This document shows, in pieces, positions 34,964-43,563 of a DNA stretch of 64,000 bases (position 1 is the first letter of the stretch; every line of letters begins with the position of its first letter). The notes beneath the pieces were generated by a model. That model was given only the letters and a program-made list of their open reading frames with translations. It made no database searches and had not been told where the DNA came from. The translations under genes and the position numbers were made by a program. The stretch is from Streptosporangium subroseum (GTDB lineage: Bacteria > Actinomycetota > Actinomycetes > Streptosporangiales > Streptosporangiaceae), in assembly GCF_900188345.1 (NCBI RefSeq), contig NZ_FZOD01000052.1:1-64000 (forward strand), read 5' to 3'.

Positions 34964-35743
34964 TCACAATTCGCGTTCGAGACGCGCCGCGACCTCCCGA
35001 TACCGGCTGACCGGCACCAGGTGCACGCCGTCGAAGGCGCCGCTGTCGCGAATGGCCAGAATCTGCTCGCACGCCGCGTCCACCCCGGCATTGCGGTCAC
35101 GCTCGACGTCGTCGATCAACCGGTCGGGGATGTCGATGTCCGGGATGGTGGCCGCCAGGTTACGGGCCATACCCGCGCTGGCCAGCACCATCACCCCGGC
35201 GTAGACGGGAACCTGCAGGGAGACGCTCTCGCGCCAGCGCAGCAGAGCATCGACCGAGTAGCTGACCTGAACGAACACGAAGTCCGCCGCGCTCTTCCAC
35301 GTCGGAACCGGGCGCAGGCCGGACGTGACGCCGACCTGGAAGGGCCTACGGCCGGCGAACGCCGGGTCCTCGGCCGTGCCCCGCGCTTCCTCGATCATGC
35401 CCCGCACCGTCAACTCGCTGGTGCGCCCGCCGACGGTGGGCTTGTCGCCGTAGACGAACAGGAACCGCTCCACCCCGTACGCGGAGGCCGTCAGCAGGTC
35501 CCTGCGGAGTCCGAGCAGGTTGCGGTCACGGGAGTTCAGGCAGGCGATGCCGCGGGCACCCATCGCCTGCACCTCGTGGGCGACCGCCACGCTCGACACC
35601 GTCGCCCGCCCGATGTGGTTGTCAGGGATCAGGAACGAGTCGGCCACCGCGCTCAGCACGCCGATCTGATGGCGCACCCGCGTCAGGTCCGGCCGGGTAG
35701 GCGGTTCGATCTCACAAACCAACTCGAAACGATGATCAGACAT
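34964..35743 (-). CDS. Methylenetetrahydrofolate reductase-like protein
   Basis: The 259-residue protein follows the MTHFR barrel: FELVCEIEPPTRPDL at the start, the D/N-containing loop FLIPDNHIGRATVSS, MGARGIACLNSRDRN, FVYGDKP and the QVSYSVDALLRW segment. It is shorter than Escherichia coli MetF (296) and diverged, like the actinobacterial MTHFR-related proteins. A role in folate one-carbon metabolism is likely; MetF activity is not certain. It converges with the epimerase-like gene (28 nt gap). Confidence 0.75.
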   Translation of the reverse strand: MSDHRFELVCEIEPPTRPDLTRVRHQIGVLSAVADSFLIPDNHIGRATVSSVAVAHEVQAMGARGIACLNSRDRNLLGLRRDLLTASAYGVERFLFVYGDKPTVGGRTSELTVRGMIEEARGTAEDPAFAGRRPFQVGVTSGLRPVPTWKSAADFVFVQVSYSVDALLRWRESVSLQVPVYAGVMVLASAGMARNLAATIPDIDIPDRLIDDVERDRNAGVDAACEQILAIRDSGAFDGVHLVPVSRYREVAARLEREL

Positions 35744-35809
35744 GCTGGGACCCTACCGAAAACACGCCAGGGTAAAGCCGCCAGAGCGTTTCCAAGCATA
35801 ATCAACGTC

Positions 35810-36373
35810 ATGATGGCGCCAGATAGTGCTGAAGGTCAGTTTCCTCCCGATGTCCGGCTGTCGGACCTCGGGATTCACCTCCGCGAGTGGACCGACGAAG
35901 ACCTTCCTGTCATGGTCGCCCTTTTCGACGAACCGCAGGTCGATCGCTGGACCCCGCTACGTTCGCCGTTCGACTTCGACGCCGCTCAGGAGTACCTGTC
36001 TCAGTCGCGTAGAGCGCGTGCCGCCGATCGCGGCATGCAACTCGCGATCACTAGGGATGATGGTGAAGCACAAGGGGAGATTCTGCTCTTCCGTACGGCC
36101 GATGAGCCCGGGGTGGCCGAACTTGCCTACGCGATCGGCGCTCAGCACCGGAGAGAGCGGTTGGCGGCTCGTGCTGTTGAGCTGATGGCCGGCTACGCCC
36201 GCACCTCGCTCGGGATGCGCGGGCTGGTTCTACGGATTGATCCGGCAAACGCGGCAAGCGTCGCCGTAGCGCGGGCTACCGGCTTTCACCTGACCGACGA
36301 GGAACCGATGACCTTTGAACGCAAGGGCCATGACATCACTCTGCACAGGTGGCGCCGCGATCTCGCCCTGTGA
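35810..36373 (+). CDS. GNAT family N-acetyltransferase
   Basis: The 187-residue protein fits the RimJ/RimL type: LREWTDEDLPVMVALFDEPQ, ELAYAIGAQHRRERLAARAV as the acetyl-CoA region, and LRIDPANAASVAVARATGFH. Two Met codons (35810, 35813) are possible starts; the long upstream open frame is a shadow of the MTHFR-like gene. The substrate is unknown. Confidence 0.82.
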   Translation: MMAPDSAEGQFPPDVRLSDLGIHLREWTDEDLPVMVALFDEPQVDRWTPLRSPFDFDAAQEYLSQSRRARAADRGMQLAITRDDGEAQGEILLFRTADEPGVAELAYAIGAQHRRERLAARAVELMAGYARTSLGMRGLVLRIDPANAASVAVARATGFHLTDEEPMTFERKGHDITLHRWRRDLAL

Positions 36374-36480
36374 GCAACCGCCGCTTGGTGGAGCGGCACG
36401 GCCTGCCGAACGCCACAGGTATCTGTAGAGCGAATGCGGGAGGTTCCGCACCCGCAGACCTTGGAGCCTCCGTGTGGCCG

Positions 36481-36530
36481 GGTAGGTAGCCGCACCTACC
36501 TAGGTTGTAATCCTAACTAGGTAGCGTTAC
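36481..36530. promoter_or_regulatory. Overlapping dyads upstream of a small membrane protein
   Basis: GGTAGGTAGCCGCACCTACC (36481-36500) is a 7-bp inverted repeat. It runs into TACCTAGGTT...AACTAGGTA (36497-36523), a second dyad sharing the ACCTA element. CTAGG/ACCTA is thus repeated several times in 45 bp, about 130 nt before the start at 36656. It looks like a multi-site operator. The rest of the gap 36374-36655 has no other feature. Confidence 0.5.
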
Positions 36531-36655
36531 CTTTAGACAGCGCCGCACGAACCGCCGTCTCTCGGCAGACAGGCATCTCGCGCGGGCCGGGGACGGGCTC
36601 TCCTGCAGCCAAGCCCTCGAACGACCGATATCCGCCACCCGCCAAGGAGAAGACC

Positions 36656-36871
36656 ATGGCCGCCCCCGCCTCCCGCTCCACCGTCCGGCTCCCCGCGCTC
36701 CTCCCCGTCCTGATCGGCGCGGAGACCGTGGTGATCGCCAGTGACCTCGGCGACGCCGTCCGCTACGGCCTCGGTGGCCTGGTCCTCGTCGCGCTGGTCG
36801 TGGTCCTCTACCAGCTCGGCCGCACCCGCCGCGTCGAGGGTGCAGGCGGCGCCGCTTCGCCGACCGTCTGA
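36656..36871 (+). CDS. Small membrane protein (two helices)
   Basis: The 71-residue product starts at ATG 36656 behind AAGGAGAAGACC. It has one hydrophobic stretch at about 12-28 (LPALLPVLIGAETVVIA) and a second at about 40-54 (GGLVLVALVVVLYQLG). The strong ribosome binding site and operator-like region upstream support a real gene. The function is unknown. Confidence 0.65.
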   Translation: MAAPASRSTVRLPALLPVLIGAETVVIASDLGDAVRYGLGGLVLVALVVVLYQLGRTRRVEGAGGAASPTV

Positions 36872-37036
36872 CGCGGCCTCCTCGTCCTGGGCTCGGCGGC
36901 CACAAAAGGGCGGTCCGGCCTGCGCGTCGATCCAGGCGCAGGGCGTGGTCGCCACTCCATCGAGGGCGGTCACGGTCCCTGAGAACCTCGTGCGGACGCA
37001 TATACCCCGCCCGCCGGATCTTCCAGCCTCCAGCCA

Positions 37037-37282
37037 CTACGAACCTGGCTCTTGCTCCTGACGATCATCCTGGAGCCGGAGTGCCCCCGCCGGAGGCTCT
37101 TGCTTTTTTTCTTGCTGTTCGATGATGGCCAGGGCGAGCGCGCCAAGCATCAGGCCGATGCCGACCAGGGCGAAAACGATGGGCCGTCCAGGAGCGTATC
37201 TTGCGGCGCTGCCTGCGGCTTGGCACCCACCGATGAGAAGCGCGAGCGAACCCAGTATCAGAAAAATTCGGGGGCCAAACAT
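37037..37282 (-). CDS. Small membrane protein (two helices)
   Basis: The 81-residue product has hydrophobic segments FGPRIFLILGSLALLIGGC and PIVFALVGIGLMLGALALAI with a charged Gln/Glu-rich tail. ILGSLALLIGGC resembles a lipobox but lies after a very short N-terminus. The ribosome binding site is weak. It may be a real gene or a leftover of the integrated element next to it. Confidence 0.45.
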   Translation of the reverse strand: MFGPRIFLILGSLALLIGGCQAAGSAARYAPGRPIVFALVGIGLMLGALALAIIEQQEKKQEPPAGALRLQDDRQEQEPGS

Positions 37283-37674
37283 GATGAGCGATCGTAAGCC
37301 ATGACGACGATAGGCCGCCAGACGGACGCGTCTTCACCGGTCCCAACGATGGGCCGTTGAAGCACTCGGGATTCCGCCGGACATGGGACAAGGTCCGTGC
37401 GGCTGTCGAGCTCCCCGATCTCCATTTTCATGATCTCCGCCACATCGGCAACACCCTGGCGGCCTCCAGTGGGGCGAGCCTCAAAGAGTTGATGTCCCGT
37501 ATGGGGCACTCCTCTACACGGGCGGCGCTGATCTACCAGCACGCCAGCCAGGACCGGGACAAGGTCATCGCTCGGGCACTCGGGCAGGCATTCAAGAAGG
37601 CGCGGGCAGGAGGGCACGAGAAGCCATCGGGCACGCAAGGGGCACGGAAGATCACAAAGTTTCAGCGAACAGCA

Positions 37675-37712
37675 AAAGGCCAGGTCACCGAATATCGGTT
37701 GACCTGGCCTTT
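37675..37712 (-). terminator. Terminator of the tRNA-Thr gene
   Basis: AAAGGCCAGGTCA (37675-37687) and TGACCTGGCCTTT (37700-37712) form a perfect 13-bp stem. On the tRNA strand it starts 7 nt after the tRNA 3' end and is followed by a T-run. It is bidirectional. Confidence 0.85.
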
Positions 37713-37718
37713 GTTGCG

Positions 37719-37791
37719 AGCCGACGAGGGGAATCGAACCCCTGACCTACAGTTTACAAGACTGTTGCTCTGCCGATTGAGCTACGTCGGC
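37719..37791 (-). tRNA. tRNA-Thr (anticodon TGT)
   Basis: The minus strand folds as a tRNA: acceptor GCCGACG/CGTCGGC, D-arm with AGCTCAATCGGCAGAGC, anticodon stem ACAGT/ACTGT with loop CTTGTAA, and T-arm GGGGTTCGATTCCCC. The anticodon TGT reads ACA threonine codons. CCA is not encoded. The gene served as an integration site, as shown by the integrase remnant. Confidence 0.95.
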
Positions 37792-37861
37792 ATGGTCGCC
37801 AGACGAGTGTAGTCGGCTCGCGCCCCGCACGTCACCGGGACAGGGCGGCGAACCGGAAAAG

Positions 37862-38854
37862 CTAGCGACGACGCTGGCGGGCCACCTCGTAAAGGGCGAT
37901 GCCCGCGGCGACGCCCGCGTTGAGGGACTCGGCCGCACCCTGCATGGGGATACGGACGATCATGTCGCAGGACTCGCGGATCAGGCGGGACAGGCCCTTG
38001 CCCTCCGAGCCCACGACGACGACCAGCGGGCCGTCGAGGAGATCGCTGTCGCCGATGTCCACCGTGCCCTCGCCGTCCAGGCCGATCACGAACAGGCCGG
38101 CGTCGCGGTATTCGCGCAGCGCGGCGGTGAGGTTGGCCGCACGGGCGACCGTCATGGTGGCCAGCGTGCCCGCCGAGGTCTTCCAGGCGCCTCCCGTCAC
38201 TCCGGCCGAACGACGGGAGGGAATGACCATGCCGTGAGCACCGAAGGCGGTGGCCGAACGGGCGATGGCGCCGAGGTTGCGCGGGTCGGTCACACTGTCG
38301 AGGGCCACGATCAGGGGCGCCTCACCGGCGTCCTGGGCGATGCGGACCAGGTCCTCGGGGTGGGCGTAGTCGTACGCCGGGATCTGCAGGGCCATGCCCT
38401 GGTGGATCGCGCCCTCGGTGATGCGGTCGAGCTTGTCCCTGCCGACCTCCAACATGGCGATGCCGTTGTTGGCGGCGAGCCGGATCGACTCCCTGACGCG
38501 GTCGTCGTTGTCGATGCGCATGGCGACGTAGAGCGTGCTCGCGGGCACACCCGCCCTGAGCGCCTCGACGACGGGGTTACGACCGCCGATGTATTCCGGC
38601 GCGTCCTCACTCCGCCTCGTGCGGACCGTGGTGCGAGAGGAGATCGAGGGGCGGGCGGAGGAAGATCCGCCGCCGCCCTTCTCCTCGCGATCGATCCGCT
38701 CGCTGCGCGCCTTGTCCTTGTGCCAGTGCCGCAGGTGCGCCGGCGGGGTAGCCCCCTTGCCTTCCAGACCACGGCGGACATTGCCGCCGGTGCCCTTGCT
38801 CGGACTCTTCTTCTTCGCGGGTCGCCCGGACCCCTTATTACCCCCACCAGCCAT
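37862..38854 (-). CDS. rlmB: 23S rRNA (guanosine-2'-O)-methyltransferase
   Basis: The 330-residue SPOUT enzyme has a basic N-terminal extension (about 1-85), a substrate domain starting IGGRNPVVEALRAG, and the methyltransferase with the three motifs LDSVTDPRNLGAIARSA, VVVVGSEGKGLSRL and IPMQGAAESLNAGVA. It methylates 23S rRNA G2251 (E. coli numbering). ATG 38854 (MAGGGNKGSG) lies 23 nt after the cysS stop, so they form an operon as in other actinobacteria. Confidence 0.95.
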   Translation of the reverse strand: MAGGGNKGSGRPAKKKSPSKGTGGNVRRGLEGKGATPPAHLRHWHKDKARSERIDREEKGGGGSSSARPSISSRTTVRTRRSEDAPEYIGGRNPVVEALRAGVPASTLYVAMRIDNDDRVRESIRLAANNGIAMLEVGRDKLDRITEGAIHQGMALQIPAYDYAHPEDLVRIAQDAGEAPLIVALDSVTDPRNLGAIARSATAFGAHGMVIPSRRSAGVTGGAWKTSAGTLATMTVARAANLTAALREYRDAGLFVIGLDGEGTVDIGDSDLLDGPLVVVVGSEGKGLSRLIRESCDMIVRIPMQGAAESLNAGVAAGIALYEVARQRRR

Positions 38855-38877
38855 GCTGACTAGAGTACGGCCTGCTT

Positions 38878-40272
38878 TTACCGCGACAGTTCCCAACGCG
38901 GACCTTGGGGGGTGTCCTCCACGTGAATCCCGGCGTCGGCAAGCTGGTCACGGATGCTGTCCGCCGCCGCGAAGTCCTTTCGGGCACGGGCCGCCTGCCG
39001 CTGCTCCAAAGCCACGGTGACCAGCGCGTCAACGGTCGCGCGCATGCCGGTGTCGCGGCTTGAGGAGCGCCACTGCTCCGAGCGCGGGTCGAGACCGAGC
39101 ACGTCGAGCATGTTCTGTGTCTCGGCCAGCAACCTGGCCACCTGCTCCTTGTTGCCCTGAGCCAGTGCGACGTTGCCCTCACGGACCACCTCGTGCACCA
39201 CGGCGAGCGCCTGTGAGGTGGCCAGGTCGTCGTCGAGCGCGTCGGAGAACGCCTGGGGCAGCGGCGCATGCGCGTCGACGTCGTGGATGACCTCGGCCGC
39301 CCTGGTGACGAAACCCTCGATGCGCTGGTAGGCCGTCGCGGCCTCGAACAGCGCCTCCTCCGAGTATTCGATCGGGGACCGGTAGTGCGGGGCGGCCAGG
39401 TAGTAGCGGAGCTCGACCGGGCGGACCTTCTTGATGACCTCGGGGATCAGCAGGGAGTTGCCGAGCGACTTGCTCATCTTCTCCGCGCCGATCTTGAGCA
39501 TGCCGTTGTGCATCCAGTAGCGCGCGAAGCCGTCACCGGCCGCCTGGGACTGGGTCAGCTCGTTCTCGTGGTGCGGGAAGATCAGGTCGACGCCGCCGCC
39601 GTGAATGTCGAAGGTCGACCCGAGATACTTCGTCGCCATGGCGGAGCACTCCAGGTGCCAGCCGGGACGGCCGCGGCCCCACGGGGTCGGCCAGGTCGGC
39701 TCGCCCGGCTTCTCGCCCTTCCAGAGTGCGAAGTCACGCGAATCACGCTTGCAGTCGGCCTCGGTGTCACCCGCCGCCCGCATGTTCTCGAGCTTCTGGT
39801 TGGACAGCGAGCCGTACTGGTCCGCGTAGGACATGACGTCGAAGTAGACGTCTCCATCGGCGGCGTAGGCGTGACCGGCGGCGATCAACCGCTCCATCAG
39901 CTCGATCATCTCGGGCACGTGGCCGGTGGCTCGCGGCTCGACCGTCGGAGGAAGGCAGCCGAGCACCTCGTAGGCCCAGGTGAAGGCGCGCTGGTTACGC
40001 TCGGCGATGACGAACCACGGCACCTCCTCGGTCGCCGCGACTCGAATGATCTTGTCGTCGATGTCGGTGACGTTCCGGCAGAAGTTGACCTCGTAGCCTG
40101 ACCGGGTCATCCAGCGCCGGAGCACGTCAAAGTTGACGCCGGAGCGGATGTGCCCGATATGCGGCGGGGCCTGCACGGTGGCACCACACAGGTAGATAGA
40201 GGCCCGGCCGGGTTCGACCGGAACGAATTCACGGACCGTACGTACGCTGGTGTCGTATAGGTGCAGACTCAC
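38878..40272 (-). CDS. cysS: Cysteinyl-tRNA synthetase
   Basis: The 464-residue class I synthetase starts LHLYDTSVRTVREF and has YLCGATVQAPPHIGHIRSG as the HIGH region, the zinc ligands (CGAT, WHLECSAMA, HHENE) and the MSKSLGN signature. It charges tRNA-Cys. The downstream partner is rlmB. In many actinobacteria ispF lies directly upstream; here 3.3 kb with three other genes intervene. Confidence 0.97.
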   Translation of the reverse strand: MSLHLYDTSVRTVREFVPVEPGRASIYLCGATVQAPPHIGHIRSGVNFDVLRRWMTRSGYEVNFCRNVTDIDDKIIRVAATEEVPWFVIAERNQRAFTWAYEVLGCLPPTVEPRATGHVPEMIELMERLIAAGHAYAADGDVYFDVMSYADQYGSLSNQKLENMRAAGDTEADCKRDSRDFALWKGEKPGEPTWPTPWGRGRPGWHLECSAMATKYLGSTFDIHGGGVDLIFPHHENELTQSQAAGDGFARYWMHNGMLKIGAEKMSKSLGNSLLIPEVIKKVRPVELRYYLAAPHYRSPIEYSEEALFEAATAYQRIEGFVTRAAEVIHDVDAHAPLPQAFSDALDDDLATSQALAVVHEVVREGNVALAQGNKEQVARLLAETQNMLDVLGLDPRSEQWRSSSRDTGMRATVDALVTVALEQRQAARARKDFAAADSIRDQLADAGIHVEDTPQGPRWELSR

Positions 40273-40662
40273 GAGGCCAGGTTAATGCCTCACCTCCCCT
40301 CACAAGCCGGGTTGCGCGACGTTGAAGCCTCCTTGCAGAGTCTTTTGTGGACATTAAGTGGCGAATGCCGGTCATACCCACTTAAAGATCCACCGGATAG
40401 ATCGACCCACTGAGAAATGACACACCAGACCGGTCGCCACACCCATACGGCCGGCTCTCGCGAATCGGAGCGCACCCCGCCTGGGCAGTTCCCCCGTCCC
40501 CGCCCTGCACGGCGTTCTTGAAGATCGGCCACCCCACCCGCACGCCATCGGACGGCTCCGCGGCCCGTCCCCGGGCCGGTTTCTCCCCCGGGCAACTTTC
40601 CCGATCTTCCTGATCGACTCCGTCGATCACTCCGCGTGCTGATTCTGTAGGCTCGGGACGCC
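40273..40662. other. Divergent promoter region between cysS and the DUF2637 gene
   Basis: This 390-bp gap has no supported gene. TTAAGTGGC near 40354 and CCCACTTAA near 40377 form an inverted repeat about 85 nt before the cysS start. Confidence 0.4.
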
Positions 40663-42231
40663 ATGGACGTGAAATCTCCCGCGGCGGCAGACTCGATCTC
40701 CCGCCCGTCCTCAACCCTGTCCGCACCCGCCGAACCGAGCCGAGTGACCGTTGCCCTGCGCCGCGCCGGGATCGCCGTCGCCGGAGTCGGCGTAGCCGCC
40801 CTCACCGCCGCCGCCTGCGTGCTCTCCTTCGAGGATCTGCGTGACCTCGCCATCATCGGCGAGGCCCGCCCCAACCTCGCCTATCTCTACCCGGCGGCCT
40901 TCGACGCGCTGCTCGTCATCGCGATGATCGGCGTGCTCCTGCTGAGAGGCGGTCGGTGGCTGGTCCGCCTTCAGGCAGGCGTGATCCTGGTGCTGCTGTT
41001 CGCCGCCGCGGCCACCGCCGAGGTGACGACCGCCATGCGGACCACGGCGGCGATGGACGTACGGCAGGCGGCCGTCGTGGTCGCCGTCGCCCCCTGGGTG
41101 ATCCTGGTCGTGGCCCTGTGGCTCTGGCTCCTGCTGATCAAGCATGCCGCCGCGCGCCGGAGCGCCGTCGACGAGGCGTCGGCCGACCACGAGCGCGACA
41201 TCGTGCCGTTCCCCGACGCGGACCTGCCGACCGCGGAACACCCGGCCCAGCCGGAGTGGAGGACCCGTCCGAGCCGCCCTGACCTCCAGGTCCATCCGGA
41301 CCCGCTTCAGCACGACCGCCCGGTCCGGCGCGACCAGCCTGTCTATCCGGCTCAGCACGACGAACCGGTCCATCCGACTCAGCACGACGAGCCGGTCCGG
41401 CGCGACCAGCCGGTCCATTCGGCCCGGCATGACGAGCCTGTCCCTCCGGTCCACCGCGACGAGCCGGACCGTCCGCTCCGGCACGACCAGCCGGTCCAGC
41501 GGGACCAGCACGACCTGCCCGTCCAGCGCGATCGGCAGGCCCCGTCCGTCCGCCCCGGCCAGCTGGTTCACCATCCCGCGGCCGAGATCATGCTCGACCC
41601 GCAGGCCGCCCCTCCGCTGGAGTCCGCCCCGCACCACGATCTTCCGGCGAGCGTCCCGGTGGTCGGCCCCACCCCTGCCCCGGAGACGCCCGAGGTGACC
41701 GAGTTTCCCCCGGACCTCCCGACCCCCCAGGTCCCCCCGCCGGCCAAGCCCATGCGCTGGGGTGACCTGGTACGGCCCCGCCAGGGCGACATGCTCGTCC
41801 ATCCGCCCCGCACCGCGCCGGAGGCCGTACAGGAGCAGGCCGCGTCCGAGGCCGGGCGGAAGCAGACCGCACAGGACGCCGTACGGAAACGGGAGGAGAA
41901 GCGGGAAGAAGAGTCCGGGTCCGACAGCAGGGTCAGCGAGCGGGTGAGGACCTGGGACTCCGGCACCGACGCCCCGGAGGAGGCCGCCCAGGTGGACGAC
42001 CGCGACGCCGACACGCAGCCCATCCGCACGATGCCCGATCAGACGACCGATCGCGCGGCGGGCGAGACGGCCGATGAGGATGAGCCGGCCGACGGATCGT
42101 CCCCGGATCCCGCACACGGTGTCGAGGCCGCCGATCCCGAGGATGACTTCGGAATCGGATCACGCGAGAAGGACACCGTGGCTCCGCCTTCCGGGCGGAT
42201 GCGCAGCACCCCGATCCCCCCGGTCGAATGA
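40663..42231 (+). CDS. DUF2637 membrane protein with long repeat-rich cytoplasmic tail
   Basis: The 522-residue protein has four hydrophobic segments in residues 30-165 (GIAVAGVGVAALTAAACVLS, YPAAFDALLVIAMIGVLLL, VILVLLFAAAATAE, AVVVAVAPWVILVVALWLWL). This is the DUF2637 domain known from actinobacterial chromosomal and plasmid transfer-related proteins. The remainder is hydrophilic. About residues 205-295 are tandem 8-9-residue repeats around HDEPV and RDQPV. The end is acidic. The repeat part is built from CGnnCAGCCGGTCC-like DNA units. The function is unknown. Confidence 0.8.
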   Translation: MDVKSPAAADSISRPSSTLSAPAEPSRVTVALRRAGIAVAGVGVAALTAAACVLSFEDLRDLAIIGEARPNLAYLYPAAFDALLVIAMIGVLLLRGGRWLVRLQAGVILVLLFAAAATAEVTTAMRTTAAMDVRQAAVVVAVAPWVILVVALWLWLLLIKHAAARRSAVDEASADHERDIVPFPDADLPTAEHPAQPEWRTRPSRPDLQVHPDPLQHDRPVRRDQPVYPAQHDEPVHPTQHDEPVRRDQPVHSARHDEPVPPVHRDEPDRPLRHDQPVQRDQHDLPVQRDRQAPSVRPGQLVHHPAAEIMLDPQAAPPLESAPHHDLPASVPVVGPTPAPETPEVTEFPPDLPTPQVPPPAKPMRWGDLVRPRQGDMLVHPPRTAPEAVQEQAASEAGRKQTAQDAVRKREEKREEESGSDSRVSERVRTWDSGTDAPEEAAQVDDRDADTQPIRTMPDQTTDRAAGETADEDEPADGSSPDPAHGVEAADPEDDFGIGSREKDTVAPPSGRMRSTPIPPVE

Positions 42232-42315
42232 AAACCCCGGTCTCCGGCGTCCCCGGCCTGATCCGAAGGGACAGCCGGGCGTGGTGACCTCCGGGGAGAG
42301 GCCGCGGGCAAGGGC

Positions 42316-42511
42316 GGCTTCTCCCCCGTGGAGCCTGCCCGAGGGCGGCTTTCACACGGTGTGAGATCTATCCGGCTACGGCTTCCACGCGATGTTGGAT
42401 CTGTCCGCCGACGGCTTCCACGCGGTGTCGGACTTACCCGGCCGCGGCTTCCGTACGGTTTTGGATCTGCTCGGCGGCGGCTTCCGCGCGATGGTGGACC
42501 GGCCCGCAGCT
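42316..42511. repeat. 33-nt tandem repeat array
   Basis: Five exact-length 33-nt units start at 42347, 42380, 42413, 42446 and 42479, with a diverged one before them. Shared pattern: GGCTTCCnCGCGnTGTnGGA then TCTGnCCGGC. The length is a multiple of 3, but the first unit has stops in the plus frame, so no protein is supported. The gap 42232-42770 otherwise holds only hairpins. Confidence 0.85.
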
Positions 42512-42635
42512 ATTCGCTCACACGTTGGTGAGCGGCGCCCCGCTGCGGACCGGCGATTGCTCACCTCCGTGCCCGTTTCAGGAGTGGCCGGAAGCCGGTT
42601 CGGAATACTCCTCGAACCTGCATGAAACGGCCGAG

Positions 42636-42666
42636 ACCCGCTCGGTGCAGATGGGACCGAGCGGGT
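42636..42666. terminator. Hairpin between convergent genes
   Basis: ACCCGCTCGGT (42636-42646) and ACCGAGCGGGT (42656-42666) form a perfect 11-bp stem with a 9-nt loop. It may end transcription from either side. Confidence 0.6.
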
Positions 42667-42770
42667 TCTCCTGGAAAGCGGTGACATCGTGCGCGTCACC
42701 GCGGGCACCTCCGGACCGGAGGGTGTCCAGTTATGCCTCGGTGAGGTGGCCGGGATGGTCCATCCCGTTT

Positions 42771-43037
42771 TTAGACTCTGGATCGCTTCAGGCCGGCGAC
42801 CAGGCCGACACCGACGATGGCGAGGACGACCTGCATGACGAGCTCGATCCAGTCGATGCCGTTCGTGGTCGCCACGCCGAGGACCTGCGCGATCGCGGTA
42901 CCGATGAGCGCTGCGACGATGCCGACGACGATGGTCAGGATCCAGCCGATCGGCTGCCTACCGGGAAGCAGCAGCCGCCCGAGGGCGCCGATGACAGCGC
43001 CGATGACGATGGCCCCAAGGATTGACGCGATAGTCAT
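42771..43037 (-). CDS. GlsB/YeaQ/YmgE family membrane protein
   Basis: The 88-residue protein has three hydrophobic segments. It has the family pattern IVIGAVIGALGRLLLPGRQPIG, then TIVVGIVAALIGT and a C-terminal helix. These proteins are linked to stress responses. Its neighbour at 43131 is a paralog of the same length, so the two arose by tandem duplication. Confidence 0.9.
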   Translation of the reverse strand: MTIASILGAIVIGAVIGALGRLLLPGRQPIGWILTIVVGIVAALIGTAIAQVLGVATTNGIDWIELVMQVVLAIVGVGLVAGLKRSRV

Positions 43038-43130
43038 TACAACCTCCCAGTGAGCGTGATCCCTTCACTCTCACAAGAAGGTGGATACCCCCCAGGTCAA
43101 GGTTATTCCTGTCGATGGAAAAATTCCTGA

Positions 43131-43397
43131 TCAGCGGGTTTTCCTCGCCCCCATCTGGACCACGAGCAACACTCCCAGCACCGCGAGCGCGAGCTGGAGG
43201 ATGTGTTCCCACCAGTCGATCCCCCGCGTGTTGGCGAAACCGAGCGCGCTCGCGATGAGGGTGCCGATGAGCGCCGCGACGATGCCGACGACGAGTGTCA
43301 GGCCCCAGCTGAAGTTCTGCCGCCCGGGAACGATGAGTCGTGCCAACGCCCCGATGATGGCCCCGATGATGATCGCCGAAATAATCGATCCAATCAT
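43131..43397 (-). CDS. GlsB/YeaQ/YmgE family membrane protein (paralog)
   Basis: Also 88 residues, with IIIGAIIGALARLIVPGRQN, TLVVGIVAALIGTLIAS and ANTRGIDWWEHILQL. It is similar to the protein at 42771 throughout, including the ANTRGIDW/ATTNGIDW linker. A 93-nt gap separates them and each may have its own promoter. Confidence 0.9.
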   Translation of the reverse strand: MIGSIISAIIIGAIIGALARLIVPGRQNFSWGLTLVVGIVAALIGTLIASALGFANTRGIDWWEHILQLALAVLGVLLVVQMGARKTR

Positions 43398-43563
43398 GTC
43401 CAGCTCCCCCTGTTACGAGACATGGTCAATAGGGGGCTACCCAGGACATTCACAGATCATCCGGAAAAAGGGGGTGGCCCGTACCGCGCCAGGAAACGGG
43501 CCACCGCCTCGGACGTACGACGAGCATTCCGCACCGCCCGCCGGAGCGTTTTCACGCTCTGTA

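Larger units (their letters stand above)
37315..37812 (+). pseudogene. Tyrosine recombinase (integrase) C-terminal remnant
   Basis: In frame from just after a TAG at 37312 the sequence reads AVFTGPNDGPLKHSGFRRTW, then LHFHDLRHIGNTLAASSG and LMSRMGHSSTRAALIYQHAS. These carry the catalytic H-x-x-R, the second His (GHSS) and the Tyr of phage integrases. The N-terminal two thirds are missing. The open frame runs on through the tRNA-Thr region to 37812, but the protein part probably ends near 37660. It is the scar of an element once integrated at the tRNA gene. Confidence 0.85.

Noticed and set aside
34946..36373. 475-residue fusion protein including the GNAT
   Set aside because: The first 290 codons are antisense to the MTHFR-like gene; the GNAT starts at 35810 or 35813.
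36513..37037. Arg/Gly-rich minus-strand frame
   Set aside because: It is antisense to the two-helix membrane protein, which has a strong ribosome binding site and sensible hydrophobic segments.
42328..42531. Protein made of 11-residue repeats
   Set aside because: All frames are open over much of the array because of base composition; there is no ribosome binding site and the first unit has a stop in the best frame.
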